The notes under the pieces are model-generated. The model was not told where the DNA came from, did not search any database, and saw only the letters and a program-made list of their open reading frames with translations. A DNA stretch of 64,000 bases from Tridacna crocea. Taxonomy: Eukaryota > Mollusca > Bivalvia > Cardiida > Cardiidae. The stretch is from the NCBI GenBank assembly GCA_943736015.1, contig OX031063.1, positions 37,712,672 through 37,776,671 on the forward strand. The letters run 5' to 3'. Of the stretch, positions 10,218 to 21,300 are shown in pieces. Each line of letters begins with the position of its first letter. Positions within the stretch are counted from its first letter, which is position 1. Position numbers and translations under genes: made by a program.

Positions 10218-10221
10218 ATAT

Positions 10222-10358
10222 AATCAATTAGCAGGGTAGAAAACATTGCGGGAAAAGGAGAAAATGCTGGTTTCCAGCATTTTCTCCTTTTCGCACAATG
10301 TTTTCAAAAGGGTTCTATCTAAGGGTCGTAAAAACCCGGAATTGTTTGGTAAAGGGTT
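10222..10358. mobile_element. TTAA-type MITE, left arm missing
   Basis: Core gaaaacattgcgggaaaagg with a nearly perfect hairpin, right arm ggaattgtttggtaaagggtt. The left arm is replaced by the TRIM flank. Confidence 0.55.
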
Positions 10359-10567
10359 CACGTATGATGCATGGGTACCAAGTAAATCTTAATGTAATTA
10401 TGGATCCATTTTCGTTCTGTCAAACACGAAACTGGATGGTGGAGTGTATTTTCTCTTGTCGACATGCAGAAAATTGACAAAGAGCCAAAATGTTTCGACC
10501 AAGGTCAGCTTGCGGAGTCCGTGCACTCTGACTTGAATCAATACTTTTTATAGTCAATGAATACTCT

Positions 10568-10768
10568 TTATTAAACAACATAATTTTAGACTAGTCCAAA
10601 AGCATTTGGAGACGACAAAATTAATGTAACCCAAAATTTGAAAATTAATTTTGGAAGGGAAGAAAACATTGAAGGAAAAGAAGAAAGTGCTGGTTAACAG
10701 CATTTTCTCTTTTTCCTACAATGTTTTCTATAGGGATGTTAAAAGTCGGGATTGTTTGGTAAAGAATC
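10568..10768. mobile_element. TTAA-type MITE, worn
   Basis: ttaaacaacataattttagac left arm; core gaaaacattgaaggaaaag; right arm gggattgtttggtaaagaat. Confidence 0.5.
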
Positions 10769-10856
10769 AAGTCCCCCTTTCGGAGAACATGATTCAAATA
10801 CTATTTCAAATATAAACTCTTTCTGTACCGTATCATTTTTGTTGTTGTTAGTGTTG
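10740..10856. repeat. Local duplication, copy 2 (partner 9583-9686)
   Basis: Starts in the right arm of the preceding MITE and continues through cggagaacatgattcaa and the ttgttgttgtt tract; it lacks the TRIM. Confidence 0.5.
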
Positions 10857-10939
10857 TTCTAAAAGAACACGACTTCCTTTGAGGTAAAACACATATCTGT
10901 AAAGTGCAAGTTTGCTAGCAAGAGTAAACTATTTCACGT

Positions 10940-11172
10940 TTAATAAGATAACGCTTTACCATACAGCAGAATATTTTGATTCGCCAAAATTGAAAGAATT
11001 TGCAGACAAATGATAAACTGTGGTAAATTATGATATTTGTCAGTGAAGGTTAGTAAAAATTCCTTTCCAGGAAACGAGGAAAATGATTATTATAAGCTTT
11101 TTTCGTTTTTTTTTTAATGCTTTCAAAAGCAATTTTCTTCACGGTCGTCGATGCGAATTGTTTAGTTAAGGA
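10940..11172. mobile_element. degenerate TTAA-type MITE
   Basis: Left arm ttaataagataacgctttaccatac, right arm gatgcgaattgtttagttaa; the central hairpin has largely decayed. Confidence 0.4.
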
Positions 11173-11486
11173 ATAAAGCAAATAAATCTACAATAAATAT
11201 TCATGAGAAGTAATACATCCGTATGTAAATAAACTGCTGCACAATGCTTTGTCGCATAGATCTGTAGATGAAAAGAGTAATTACTCAGCCTGCGAGGAGT
11301 AAAAAAACAGTACAGGAATTTAGTCTTACAACAGAACACCTTTAATAAATAATTTGCCAAAGGACAAACTGCTCGTAAAAAGCAATTTCTGTTGTAAAAC
11401 CAAACTTTTCACATGGAATCATACGAAAAACTTAAAGCCATTCTGTCGTTTTTCAAATGATGCTAACAAAGTTACGCAGTTTGTTT

Positions 11487-11650
11487 AACTCTTTACGCAA
11501 TGACAATATTTTATAACAAACGAAATAGGAATCATTTGCAGGCGATACATTCTATCAACATCAAAAGATAACTTTTGTCTTTGGAATGGAAGAAGACATT
11601 GTGGTAAAGGGAGAAAACGCCAAAACTCTGGATTGTTTAGTAAAGTATAG
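11487..11650. mobile_element. TTAA-type MITE with internal deletion
   Basis: gaagacattgtggtaaagggagaaaacgcc runs straight into right-arm sequence caaaactctggattgtttagtaaag, so one half of the hairpin is missing. Confidence 0.45.
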
Positions 11651-11689
11651 ATGAGTTACATCAGTTACAGTTAGTTGATTGGCCCAATG

Positions 11690-11900
11690 TCAGGTTTCAG
11701 TGGTTGGTGACAGTTAGTGTGGGGGTGTGACAATGGGCTCTCTCATCAAAGGCTCTGGGTTCGAATCCCATGATGAACTGGGTCAACCTTTGCAACTCTC
11801 ATATCACGGCGGGAGTACTGGTTACAATTTCCAAGAAGCGATTATCGAACTTTGTCAAGACACTAGAGTCACGAAAAAGCTTAAGTGTCTTTATTTTGCT
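11690..11900 (+). mobile_element. tRNA-derived SINE fragment
   Basis: B box GGTTCGAATCC at 11758-11768, then a central block gcgggagtactggttacaat (about 11807-11840) that recurs in the element at 13.2 kb. No convincing A box; 3' end undefined. Confidence 0.5.
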
Positions 11901-11959
11901 TAAATCTGATAACGGTCCAAGTTTCTGACTTAAAGTGAGTTCATTGTTTTAAATGCTCT

Positions 11960-12160
11960 TCAGTAACATTAACAGACTGTTGTAATGTTCTCAAATCCCG
12001 AGATGACATTATGTTTCAGACTCCACTAAGCAAAATGAATAGACTTAAATTACTTAACAGACTTACCGTCTATCATTTTGCCTAGCTGTATCTGAAACTT
12101 TGATTAAACTTTGAACTTAAGAATGTTACATTAGTCTATTAATGTTAGTGAAATGTGTCG
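11960..12160. repeat. Imperfect inverted repeat
   Basis: tttcagactccactaagcaaaatgaatagac faces gtctatcattttgcctagctgtatctgaaa across a short loop; outer arms also match loosely (acattaacagac / agtctattaatgt). Confidence 0.55.
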
Positions 12161-12181
12161 GAAACATCTAATTCATCTTAA

Positions 12182-12425
12182 GCCGGTGTAATGCAGAAAA
12201 ATGACCCCATTACAAAATGACCCCCGGGTCATTTCTCGACGTAGAGGAATGACCCATGGGTCATTCTTCGACGTAGAAAAATGATCCGGGTCATTATTCT
12301 AAGTCGAGAAATGACCCGGGGGGTCATTTCTCGACGTAGAGAAATGACCCATGGGTCATTATTCTACGTGGAGAAATGACCGTAGGTCATTTTGTAATGG
12401 GGTTCATTTTCTGCATTACACCGGC
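12182..12425. mobile_element. P-type palindromic MITE (AATGACCC modules)
   Basis: Ends GCCGGTGTAATGCAG and its complement CTGCATTACACCGGC. The interior is a run of alternating aatgaccc/gggtcatt blocks separated by tctcgacgtaga-like spacers. First of five copies. Confidence 0.75.
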
Positions 12426-13003
12426 ATATAAGTCTGATAGCGGATTTTAGTAAAAGGAGAAACTTGAGTTTTCTTTTCGTGAAACCAATGTATCCTGTTT
12501 CACAATAATTATTGATGTAGGCCTACATGTATATTAGAGGTTCAATCAAAAAGAGTTAGACATCTTGAAATATCTCTGTATACGGTAAATTGCTGTATCA
12601 TTCTTATTTTCACACTGTTCCTCCTTTTATTTCTTTAGAGATATCATCCACTACCTTTGTACAATTCTTGAAAATAGAACATTTTTCCTCTTAACTCATC
12701 TCATAAGCGGTATGTAATCATGTGCGTACACACACATAAAATACTTTAATTCTAACTTACATGTCTTTTGGATTTCTCAATCGTTATTCCACGCTTAGGT
12801 ATTTCCCTTTTTTTCACAGGCGTGAATTACAAAATAAATATCTGAACAACCCTCGAAATTCGAATAGGTTTATCGTATTAACTTCACTCAATAAACGGCA
12901 GTTGGTATACATACAACGAACAAATATACTGAACGGTATATGTATTAACGTAAGGTGGTAAAAAAATAGAACACACCGGAGATCGATAAATTGATCTCAT
13001 CGA

Positions 13004-13185
13004 TTAACCCTTTAACTGCTATGAGAATTTACCATTTCAAATTATAACGATTTTGAGGAAAAATGCCTTTGAAAACATATGCGTAAAAATCGCTTTTTTC
13101 TTTGATATGAACAATGATTTATTTGTCGTTTGCAAGGGCTTCGATTTGTACAAATGTAAGGTTCAGTTGTCTGTTAAAGAGTTAA
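13004..13185. mobile_element. TTAA-type MITE, diverged
   Basis: ttaaccctttaactgctatg at left, ctgttaaagagttaa at right; gaaaacatatgcgtaaaaat is the remnant of the stem. Confidence 0.5.
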
Positions 13186-13189
13186 GCGT

Positions 13190-13390
13190 GCTGTCCGTGG
13201 TCGTGAGGTAGAGCGTCGGCCTCGTACCAAAAGGTCTTGATTTCGATACCCGGGAGCGGGTGTCAACTTCTGGGATTTTTCATAGACCAACACACTCAGC
13301 GCGAGTACTGGTTTAGTTACCAGGAAGCAAAATCGAGAGAGATAAGTTGTAAGAACTTGTTTCTCAGTCTATGTAAAATAAATATGTTTA
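13190..13390 (+). mobile_element. tRNA-derived SINE
   Basis: tRNA-like head gtggtcgtgaggtagagcg...gatttcgatacccggga, then the central block gcgagtactggtttagttac-caggaagc (about 13298-13328) shared with the 11.8-kb element, and an AT-rich tail. Confidence 0.55.
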
Positions 13391-13519
13391 AACTTAAGAG
13401 TTAAGCGTAATTTCAAGCCGACACTACCCATTACTACCACACCCGGGATCGCAAAGTTTCTTTCGGTAAACAAAACTTAAATGATATGAATATATGTCTA
13501 CATTATGCACCTATGTATT

Positions 13520-14260
13520 TTTGCATATAATTGTATTACTGTTCGTGCACTGAAACAAGTAGCACTTTCCTTGGGTAGTATTGGCGAAGAGGAAAAATGG
13601 ATCCTTGGACTGTCACCGAGAAATAATTTAAATGTCACTGACACAGCGTTACACAACAAAAACGGAAACAAAGGAAGGGAATTCATTTCTGTGGAAGTAT
13701 CGCTTCTATTGAGCAATTTCTTATTTTCCCACGAAATGTCTGCTGAGCTTTAATGCTATTTATTTCCTTGAAAAACGACTTGCATACTGACCTTCAACCT
13801 TGTTTTCTGACGAGATAAGCACCGATAGGTGCCATTTTTATTTTTCTTGTTGTTAAAAATCACAATAAATACTGTACATAAGAAGAATCTGTCTTTTAGA
13901 AAGTATGTATTTATCAAAAATATAATCCATAACACAGTCAAAATTATCTCCCTTTTTATTCCTTGGTCTATAAACACGTATATTTCATGCATAATTGTAT
14001 ATTTACAAAGCTCAAAATTAGATCTTTATACACCTTTTTTTTTCTTTTTTGTGTGTGTAGAAATATATGCCTTTTCATTTAATTGATGCATATTTGTATA
14101 TTTTTCCTGTTGTTTACAAGTTTAACCGACTATTAAGAAAAGACGCTATAAATCCAATATAAGCTGAATTATGGAACTGTATATACCTCTTTCTAAGGGA
14201 AATTTCCCAGAAACGAGCTTGGTGACCCACACTTTTTTTAAACTGTAATATCCTAGTGGC
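13520..14260. repeat. Dispersed duplication, copy 2 (partner 3100-3900)
   Basis: Same order and orientation of blocks as the partner. Lies between the two coiled-coil genes, whereas the partner is in an intron. Confidence 0.6.
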
Positions 14261-15013
14261 AGATGAGCTTTGTATTTGCAAATTATTTTTGCAAAAAAAA
14301 TTATAAAGTGTGTCCGTTCGAAACAAATTTGTAATATACGTCGTTAAACTTTTTTTTTCACAGAACATGACCCATATTTAATCATTTGACTTGTATTGGA
14401 CGATTTTGTGGCCTTGTAAAATGTTAGCGTGTTTCGGTTATGCATCTAATATGTACCAGTTTGATGAATGCCTTCAGAGGCCTAACAGAAATCAACATTT
14501 TACAGTTGAAGACATCAACTATAAATTTTTAAATTCTGTAAGGCTACAGCTGGCAAATCATCATTGAATAAGATAGAAATGTTGATTTAAGTGGCAAAAT
14601 GTTTTTTTACGTACTTCTTAATGATATATGTAACCACTTAATGTTCTTTTTGGACTTTGCGCAAAATTTCACAAGGGTTTGTTGGAATGTCAATAACATA
14701 CGTCGATTCATTCGGCATACCTAGGATGATACGCCAAGTCCCTCGGCTGTATCACATAGTTTGCTTTGCACCTACACGGTACATTTATTCGCTGGATGTA
14801 CGCCGGTTCTCTGTTCTTAAAATCATAACACTCCACTTAGGATGCAAACACTCTTGCCAGTTCTCCTTATGATTCTATCTATATACATACATTTCCAATG
14901 ACAAACAGTTTGTATCTTCTTTTTAAAACTCGATTTATCTACTACGTTAACTTTTTTCAGCTATAATTTGCTTGTTACCGTAAATTATTGCCGTTGCTTG
15001 TCGATGTCATGGC

Positions 15014-15259
15014 GCCGGTGTAATGCAGAGAAATGACCCCCATTACAAAATGACCCCCGGGTCATTTCTCGACGTAGTGGAATGACCCTTTGGTCATTTT
15101 TCGACATCGAAAAATGACCTGGGTCATTATTCTACGTCGAGAAATGACCCGGGGGTTATTTCTCGACGTCGAAAAATGACCCATGGGTCATTCCTCTACG
15201 TCGAGAAATGACCCGGGGGTCATTTTGTAACGGGGGTCATTTCTCTGCATTACACCGGC
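15014..15259. mobile_element. P-type palindromic MITE
   Basis: GCCGGTGTAATGCAGAGAAA at left and its complement at right; interior modules use the spacer ctcgacgt(a/c)ga. Confidence 0.75.
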
Positions 15260-15404
15260 ATGTTTAAGATCATGTGACTGGTGGTATTTCAGAATGGAAA
15301 CCCCCTTGATACGGACGAGGTTAAATGTATGTACGGAATCGGCCGAATGTGATGAGTGGTGTCGATTATGTGGGATGTATTCAAATAACGACAATAATGT
15401 TATA

Positions 15405-15573
15405 CCTGGGTCCGTATTCTTCAGAATTTTGTCAATGTGAAAGTAACAGAACTACTGATTGGCTAAACCATTTGGTTTAGCCAATCAGAAGTTATGTTAC
15501 TTTCACAGTCAGAAAATCTTGAACAATAAGACAAAGAATATTCGTAAAAATGGTTGGTGAGTACGGACCCTGG
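15405..15573. mobile_element. F-type hairpin MITE (CTGATTGGCTAAACC)
   Basis: Outer ends gggtccgtattc / gagtacggaccc; central perfect palindrome tgattggctaaaccatttgg...; arms contain gtgaaagtaacagaact and its complement. Confidence 0.7.
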
Positions 15574-15964
15574 TCGGCGATTCCTATTTGGAAACGACCA
15601 TCACGTTACTTCAAACAAGAATTGCTCCCCTTTACTGAGGACAATAGTCCAGTTTTATGGAACTTGACTGTCATAAACATTTCACTCTATCAGATATCAC
15701 AGGTGTTCAAAACAATTTAAGTTTATGAAGGAAGATGTAATTTTGTTGCATTTTTTCAGTCTTTTACCGAACACTTGAATTCATAGCATATTATTTAGGT
15801 AAGCTGCTTTCATGTTAAATATCTGCTCTTATATTCTTATCATTACTGTATTGTCAATCAACCATATTCTTTGTGAATAAACATAATCACATAGAGAACA
15901 ATACTTACACGGTTTATAATTATCAATGGACGTATAGATTGTACATAGAGTTTGTGTCCTTTTT
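15574..15964. other. Unassigned intergenic DNA
   Basis: AT-rich, no repeat or exon recognised. Confidence 0.3.
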
Positions 15965-16205
15965 TTAACCCTTTGAAGAGACGGCAAAATTTTAGACTTA
16001 CCCAAACCGAAGCTTTCGCGGTCAACAAAACGACAATCTATATATAAAGTGGCTCAAATGATGAAATTTGTCCTCTTATAGATTAGAAAAGGTTATAGGT
16101 AACGGAGAAAATGCGAGTTATCTGCATTCTCTCCTTTTCCTGTAATGTTTTTTAAAGCTTTTCTTCGCTGGATCGTAAAAACATAGTTTCGTAAAGGGAG
16201 CTTAA
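15965..16205. mobile_element. TTAA-type MITE
   Basis: TTAA at both ends; stem ggagaaaatgcgagttatctgcattctctcc. Confidence 0.6.
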
Positions 16206-16860
16206 TCTGCAACATAACTTAAATTTAACTTTTCAGCCAATTCGAATCAATAAATGCAATTTTAAAGTTTTCAACAGATTGGTCTGTGTAGAACCGAGAT
16301 CAACCAACACGTTGTGTGCCATCTCATCTTGATCGAAACCTTTAAAAAAATCAAAACTAGTCACCCCAAGCCATGTCTACGGCTAAATGAAATATCCACT
16401 TTTCGTTTTTTTTCCCCGACAAATATCTATGCTTGATTGATTGTATGGTGATTTAAGCCGCTTTCAGCATTACTTCAGACATACTTGTATCACTGTGACA
16501 GCTCACATATTTCTTGTATGTGCAACGTTACACCAGTCATAGGCTTTAAAAATATCTTTACTGGGGACACTCACACGAAGAACTCAGTGCTGAATGAGGC
16601 TCAAAATAGGGTTTTTAAGGTTGATTATCCTACACTTTTACCGCTGACCTAGGACCTCCGACCAGAAGCTATGGTTTTTATCTAGAGTAAGGCCCAAATA
16701 TGTTTTTTTTTTACTACTACTATTATTGTTCTTTTTCACACTTGACATTCCTTCATTAGTCATTACATTTGATCATGTCAGAAGATACTCAACTATCTGT
16801 CTACATAGTAAGGAATCAGCTATATAAACTTCTTACTACCAACTCTTCTTCCTGTGAAAA
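16206..16860. other. Unassigned intergenic DNA
   Basis: Contains a poly-T tract near 16704 and a short GC-richer patch at 16620-16690; no gene or repeat family recognised. Confidence 0.3.
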
Positions 16861-16867
16861 ACCATAC

Positions 16868-16947
16868 CTGAGCATGCAAATCGTTTATCAACAGATGAAG
16901 TTGAAGGAACCGATTTTCGACATTAAGTGATAACGATGCTTGGGGTT
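16868..16947 (-). CDS. Possible 5' exon of the minus coiled-coil gene
   Basis: 80 bp, acceptor ctccaattcag, donor CAG|GTATGG; open frame encodes PQASLSLNVENRFLQLHLLI then NDLHAQ, leucine-rich and helix-prone. It lies upstream of the minus-strand coiled-coil exons in the same orientation. However it ends in phase 0 while 8246-8353 needs phase 2 upstream, so at least one linking exon is missing, and the acceptor abuts a decayed MITE core (16950-17030). May be fortuitous. Confidence 0.25.
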
Positions 16948-16949
16948 CT

Positions 16950-17030
16950 GAATTGGAGGAGAGCATTGAGGCAAAGAAAGAAATTGCTCGTTTCGAGCAT
17001 TTTCTTTATTTACCACGATGTTCTCAAAAA
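16950..17030. mobile_element. degenerate MITE core
   Basis: gcattgaggcaaagaaagaaattgctcg with the inverted partner cgagcattttctttatttacc: a subfamily A-like inner stem without recognisable ends. Confidence 0.4.
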
Positions 17031-17454
17031 TATTGGTTGATACATCAAAACTTTCCTATACCGAGTGAAGAGTAAATTGCATTGTTTAATTGTTTTTGGG
17101 TGTAAAGAACTACTAGAGCTAAATGTATTGAGCCCAGGGATCTTGTTACTGCTGTCAATCGATTTTTCGTGGATATGTGACAATGAAAATTTATATTGTA
17201 GATTTTTTGAAAACATTACGGTTTAGATTTACAGTAATTTGTGGAATATTAAGGTGTAAATAACGGATTATCTAACTTAAAATTGGATGTAAACAGCTAG
17301 ACTGGTGTAAATGGTTCTTACCTTTTTAGTGGTACGGATCTCATTAGGTATGGAACAGTATACTTTTTGTTAAGTTATTTCGTAAATTTAGCAATTTAGT
17401 TGAAACAATTCTTTCTGCTCTGATAGCTCCATGGAATACGTTAGGTGTTTTTGT

Positions 17455-17515
17455 AGACAGTTGAGATTAAAATGGGATTGCACGGTAAGTGCGGTCTGAT
17501 CTTCCCTCTATCAGT
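17455..17515. repeat. H-type hairpin element, degraded
   Basis: gattgcacggtaagtgcggtctgatctt; arms short and mismatched. Confidence 0.35.
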
Positions 17516-17611
17516 TCTGATGCTCTATGAGAAACATATAAGCCTCGAAAACTGCAATATCTTATTCCTTTTCTAGTCTAAAACTTTACGTTATTTCTTG
17601 CATTTTAGGGG

Positions 17612-17822
17612 TTAACCCTTTATCAAACATATCGTGTTTTGACGACCCGACGGTGGAAGGCTTTTTAAAACATTGTAGGTAAAGTAGAAATGTTGGTTAA
17701 AACCTTTTTCTCCCTTCCACGACAGTACACGCAGTTTCAAAGACAAATTCTAGCATTCGAGCAAGATCTAATTAAATTCTGTCGTCTGCAAATGCTTCGA
17801 AATAGCACAACCGTCTGGTAAC
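17612..17822. mobile_element. TTAA-type MITE, degenerate
   Basis: ttaaccctttatcaaacata left arm; core aaaacattgtaggtaaagtagaaatgttgg; right TTAA lost. Confidence 0.5.
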
Positions 17823-17880
17823 GGCTATAGACAGGATGACATTGCAGTGAGAAATGAAGTAAATCAAGGGAGAAAAGTGT

Positions 17881-17947
17881 GCCCAACGTGAGACTCGAAC
17901 CAATGACCCCCGGAACACTATAATTGTACCAAATGAGCTAGCCGGGC
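17881..17947 (-). pseudogene. tRNA-like sequence (pseudo-tRNA or SINE head)
   Basis: On the minus strand GCCCGGC...GTTGGGC can form a 7-bp acceptor stem (two G-U pairs), with A box TAGCTCATTTGG and B box GGTTCGAGTC. The D, anticodon and T stems pair poorly and the total is only 67 nt, so it is probably not functional. Confidence 0.45.
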
Positions 17948-18163
17948 ATCTGGTCGTGATCCTCCTAGCGTCATATATCACAAAAGATAATTAGGCTGGG
18001 AAAGCAGTTAATTTTCCGAGAATTCACTCAGTCCTACAAAATGACCATAAGTGTCACCTGTATGCGTATCAGTTTATACATAACAATATAAAGGATGGGC
18101 GGGTGTTCTATCTTACCGAAAATGTCCGATTTGTATATCTGTTTGTGCAGGCTAATTTAGAGG

Positions 18164-18319
18164 ATGGGAAATTGCCTGGAGATGCCAAAACTCCCGGAAA
18201 ATAATGTACAACACACAGCTACACTGCACCAACAAACCACACTCAACAACTTCCGTCGGAGTGCTCCGATCGTTCTGCCGGTAAACAACTTCACAGCACG
18301 GTCGGACGATATACAAGAG
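18164..18319 (+). CDS. MGNC gene exon 1 (coding part)
   Basis: 156 bp, 52 codons, phase-0 end at GAG|GTAAGT. Starts MGNCLEMPKLPENNVQHTAT. Any 5' UTR limit is unknown; a ttgtgcag just upstream could make this exon 2 of the transcript. Confidence 0.7.
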
Positions 18320-21300
18320 GTAAGTCCGAACATGTGATGATTCGAGAAGATTTGAATTGTTTGCAGAAATGTACACATCGGCTGAAAAACAGTGTTAAAT
18401 CCCTTCTGATGGTTATCGTTGCCGATTTCGATCACACTCACTAATATCATCTTAAGCCTTTGCTAGCTTTGGTCCTGAAGCCCATTATTTGTTGATTATT
18501 CCTTATCACGGTATTTTCATTCGATATAGATCCGTCGCGATATTCTTTTTCTTTGTTAATCAACTTTTTACTATATTCACCCGGATTTTTATGACGATGA
18601 GGAAGAAGGATTTTGAAAACATTGTGGATCTATTCTGTCCGACAAGGAGTTATTTTTCCCAAAGTAGCAACTTTTTTGAATATCACAACTATGGTTTTTT
18701 CCCTTTTTTTTATTACCGGGCTTGAAAGTTTCTTTTAGCTTACTCGTATTAAGCGGGTTACGGGTTAAACCCCACTTTAACCATTTTTTTTAGGCTAAAA
18801 GAGTTTTACTGTTTTTTTTTTTTTTTTCGAAATGCGTTTAATCGTTGTTATATAGTAGTAGCTTTACCGTTACTAACAGAATATGTATAATACAAAAAGA
18901 AATACATGTATGTAGGTCCACCTGTTTTCTACATGTATTTCTATGTATGTTTTGATTTTAGAGACAAATTTGCACATGAACTTAAATTAGAAGTCTTTTT
19001 TAAGATTTCTAGGGGAAAAAATGTTGCAAAACGAAATTTGGCTTATGCCTCTTTAAGTTTTACTTTAAAACTTTCAGCAAACGGAAGTAAAGGAGACGCC
19101 ATTATACGAGGAACAGATGGCCACTTTAGAGGTAGAACCCATGAAGATGGATTCGAACTATATCAGTGGTAGTGCCTCCCAGTATTCTGCAACTTCAAAA
19201 CGGACAGGACATGGAAGGTGGGTCAACTTTGATGATTGGTATATCTTTTTTGATAATTTCAATGCGCCAAGCTCGATTTAAAGGGGGTTCAATGGATCCG
19301 CAAAAAGAATCAACCCTGGTCAGCCTGCGCAGTCTGCGCAGGCTGACCTGGATCGAAGCTTTTTGCTCATGATTGTTAACATGACACTTTACGCAAATGT
19401 CGGAATGACCCTTTTCGCGTGTCGCAAGCCATATACAAGATGACTTCCATAGTATAATGGACCGTTGGGATCTGTTATACCAGTACCACCTCCTTTAAGA
19501 CTATGACTCCTTTTTAAAAGTCTGACCTTCGTTACTCCGTGCTGAAATGAACTCATCGTCAGTTCAGTTTCGAGGCCCCTCAAATTTCTGCCCAAGCACT
19601 GATAAAGCAATTTCTTTTTTGATTACAATGTTTTGTTTTCTCATAGGCGTTTAATGCATTATTAGTAAATTCTTGTTGACAATCTGAATTTCACGTTAAA
19701 GACAATTTTTGCACAAAGCAATGATAAAATCATAGGCGTTTCTAATATTAGAAATCCATTTTAGAATTGAACAAAAAGCAGGGGATAATATACTACTCAA
19801 AATTTGCTAGGGATTACACTAAAAGATTCATCCTAAATATATATGTGACATGTATCATGTATGGTTTTACAATATGTTACATTGCCACACTGATCAATAA
19901 AATGACCAGTGGAAATGGATCTGTAAGCCTCTACCTCACAATGCCTACTATTAAAGACATTGAGAAAGAAGCCTTTGGAAAACATTGTTGGAAAAGAAGA
20001 AAATGCTGGATACCAGCATTTTCTCCTTTTCCAACGATGTTTTCTACCCTATGACAGACAGCATAGTGCACGTTGCATATAGTTTTTGGTCAACAAATGC
20101 TTTCAACTTGGACACATCTAGAATTTTACAGTATGGTAAAGAGTTTATGCAAAACTCTTGTCACATATAAACCCATACAGGAATATGTAAGTGATTCCTA
20201 TCAAAGTTTGAGTAGTATATTTTCCTCCCCCTTTCTTTTTTTCGTCGCTCAGCAAAAAGTAATGATCATACTTAATTGTCTGAATGAACGACAAATTTTG
20301 CACACGAACATTGTGAAAAAGTTTCAAATTGTATTTGTATAACTGCTGTGAACAATACACGAGCACCAGGAAGAGAAAATTATATCCAACTTCAAGGTAA
20401 AAAACTCTGTCAAAGCCCTTAACTCTTTACCAGATAGCAAAATTGTAAACTGGTCCAGGCTGAAACCATTTGACAGCAACCTCAATATGGCCAAGATAAT
20501 GGAGTCTTTGGAAGTGTGGAAAACATTATAGAAAAAATGAAAAATTACTGGTTACTAACCGTCACTCTTTTTCCGAAATTGTTTTAAATGTTTCATTTCT
20601 TTGGATTCTGTTAGAACCTGGGGGAACTGTTTCGTGAAGGATTAAACAGGATATGTTTGAAATACGCTTCGATGATATTAGAAACATTGTGGTTTTTTTT
20701 TCTCTATGACTAGTGAACACTGGGCTAATAGCCCAGTGTTCACCAGTTATGGAGAAAAAAAAAATCCTGAATATGTCCACCTGTGGGAGATTAGAGTTCT
20801 TGAAAAATACTATGACTAAAGGAGAAAATACTGGTCAACAGTCACACTGAATTCATATTCTGCAAAATGAATGAGCCATACTCTGGCAAAAGGGATCTTA
20901 ACCATTTACTCCATAGATACTTATTTCTACGAATTGTTTGAAGGAGGCTTTGGAAGACATTGTGGCAAAAGCTGAAATTGCTCGTGACGAGCAATTTCAC
21001 TTTTTGTCACAATGTTTTCTATGCTTTCAAAAGGTCTCATATACTCATAAGAAATGGCTTCATCCTTACTGTTGTTTAGGGTTAATTAGAGATACCATAG
21101 AAATGCCTTATGGGGTAAAGGGTTAAATACATCTTTGAAAAGTATCGACCCAGGTCTTGGCCGAAACCTTTCGCCATTAGTCAATATTCTGTATTTTCTA
21201 GGACCAATCTACCTTAAGATTAAGTCGGTTGTTAAAATAAAAGAAGATCTGGTGGATCCATAATTGTGTTATGGCTTGCTTGGTGTCTTGACTATATATA

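Noticed and set aside
12079-12104. 25-nt minus-strand exon at the gtttcag/GTAAGT pair
   Set aside because: It lies inside an imperfect inverted repeat, so the splice-like words are part of that repeat.
12820-12867. 48-bp plus-strand exon RELQNKYLNNPRNSN with good acceptor
   Set aside because: Ends in phase 2 but the next supported plus exon begins with a start codon preceded by an in-frame stop.
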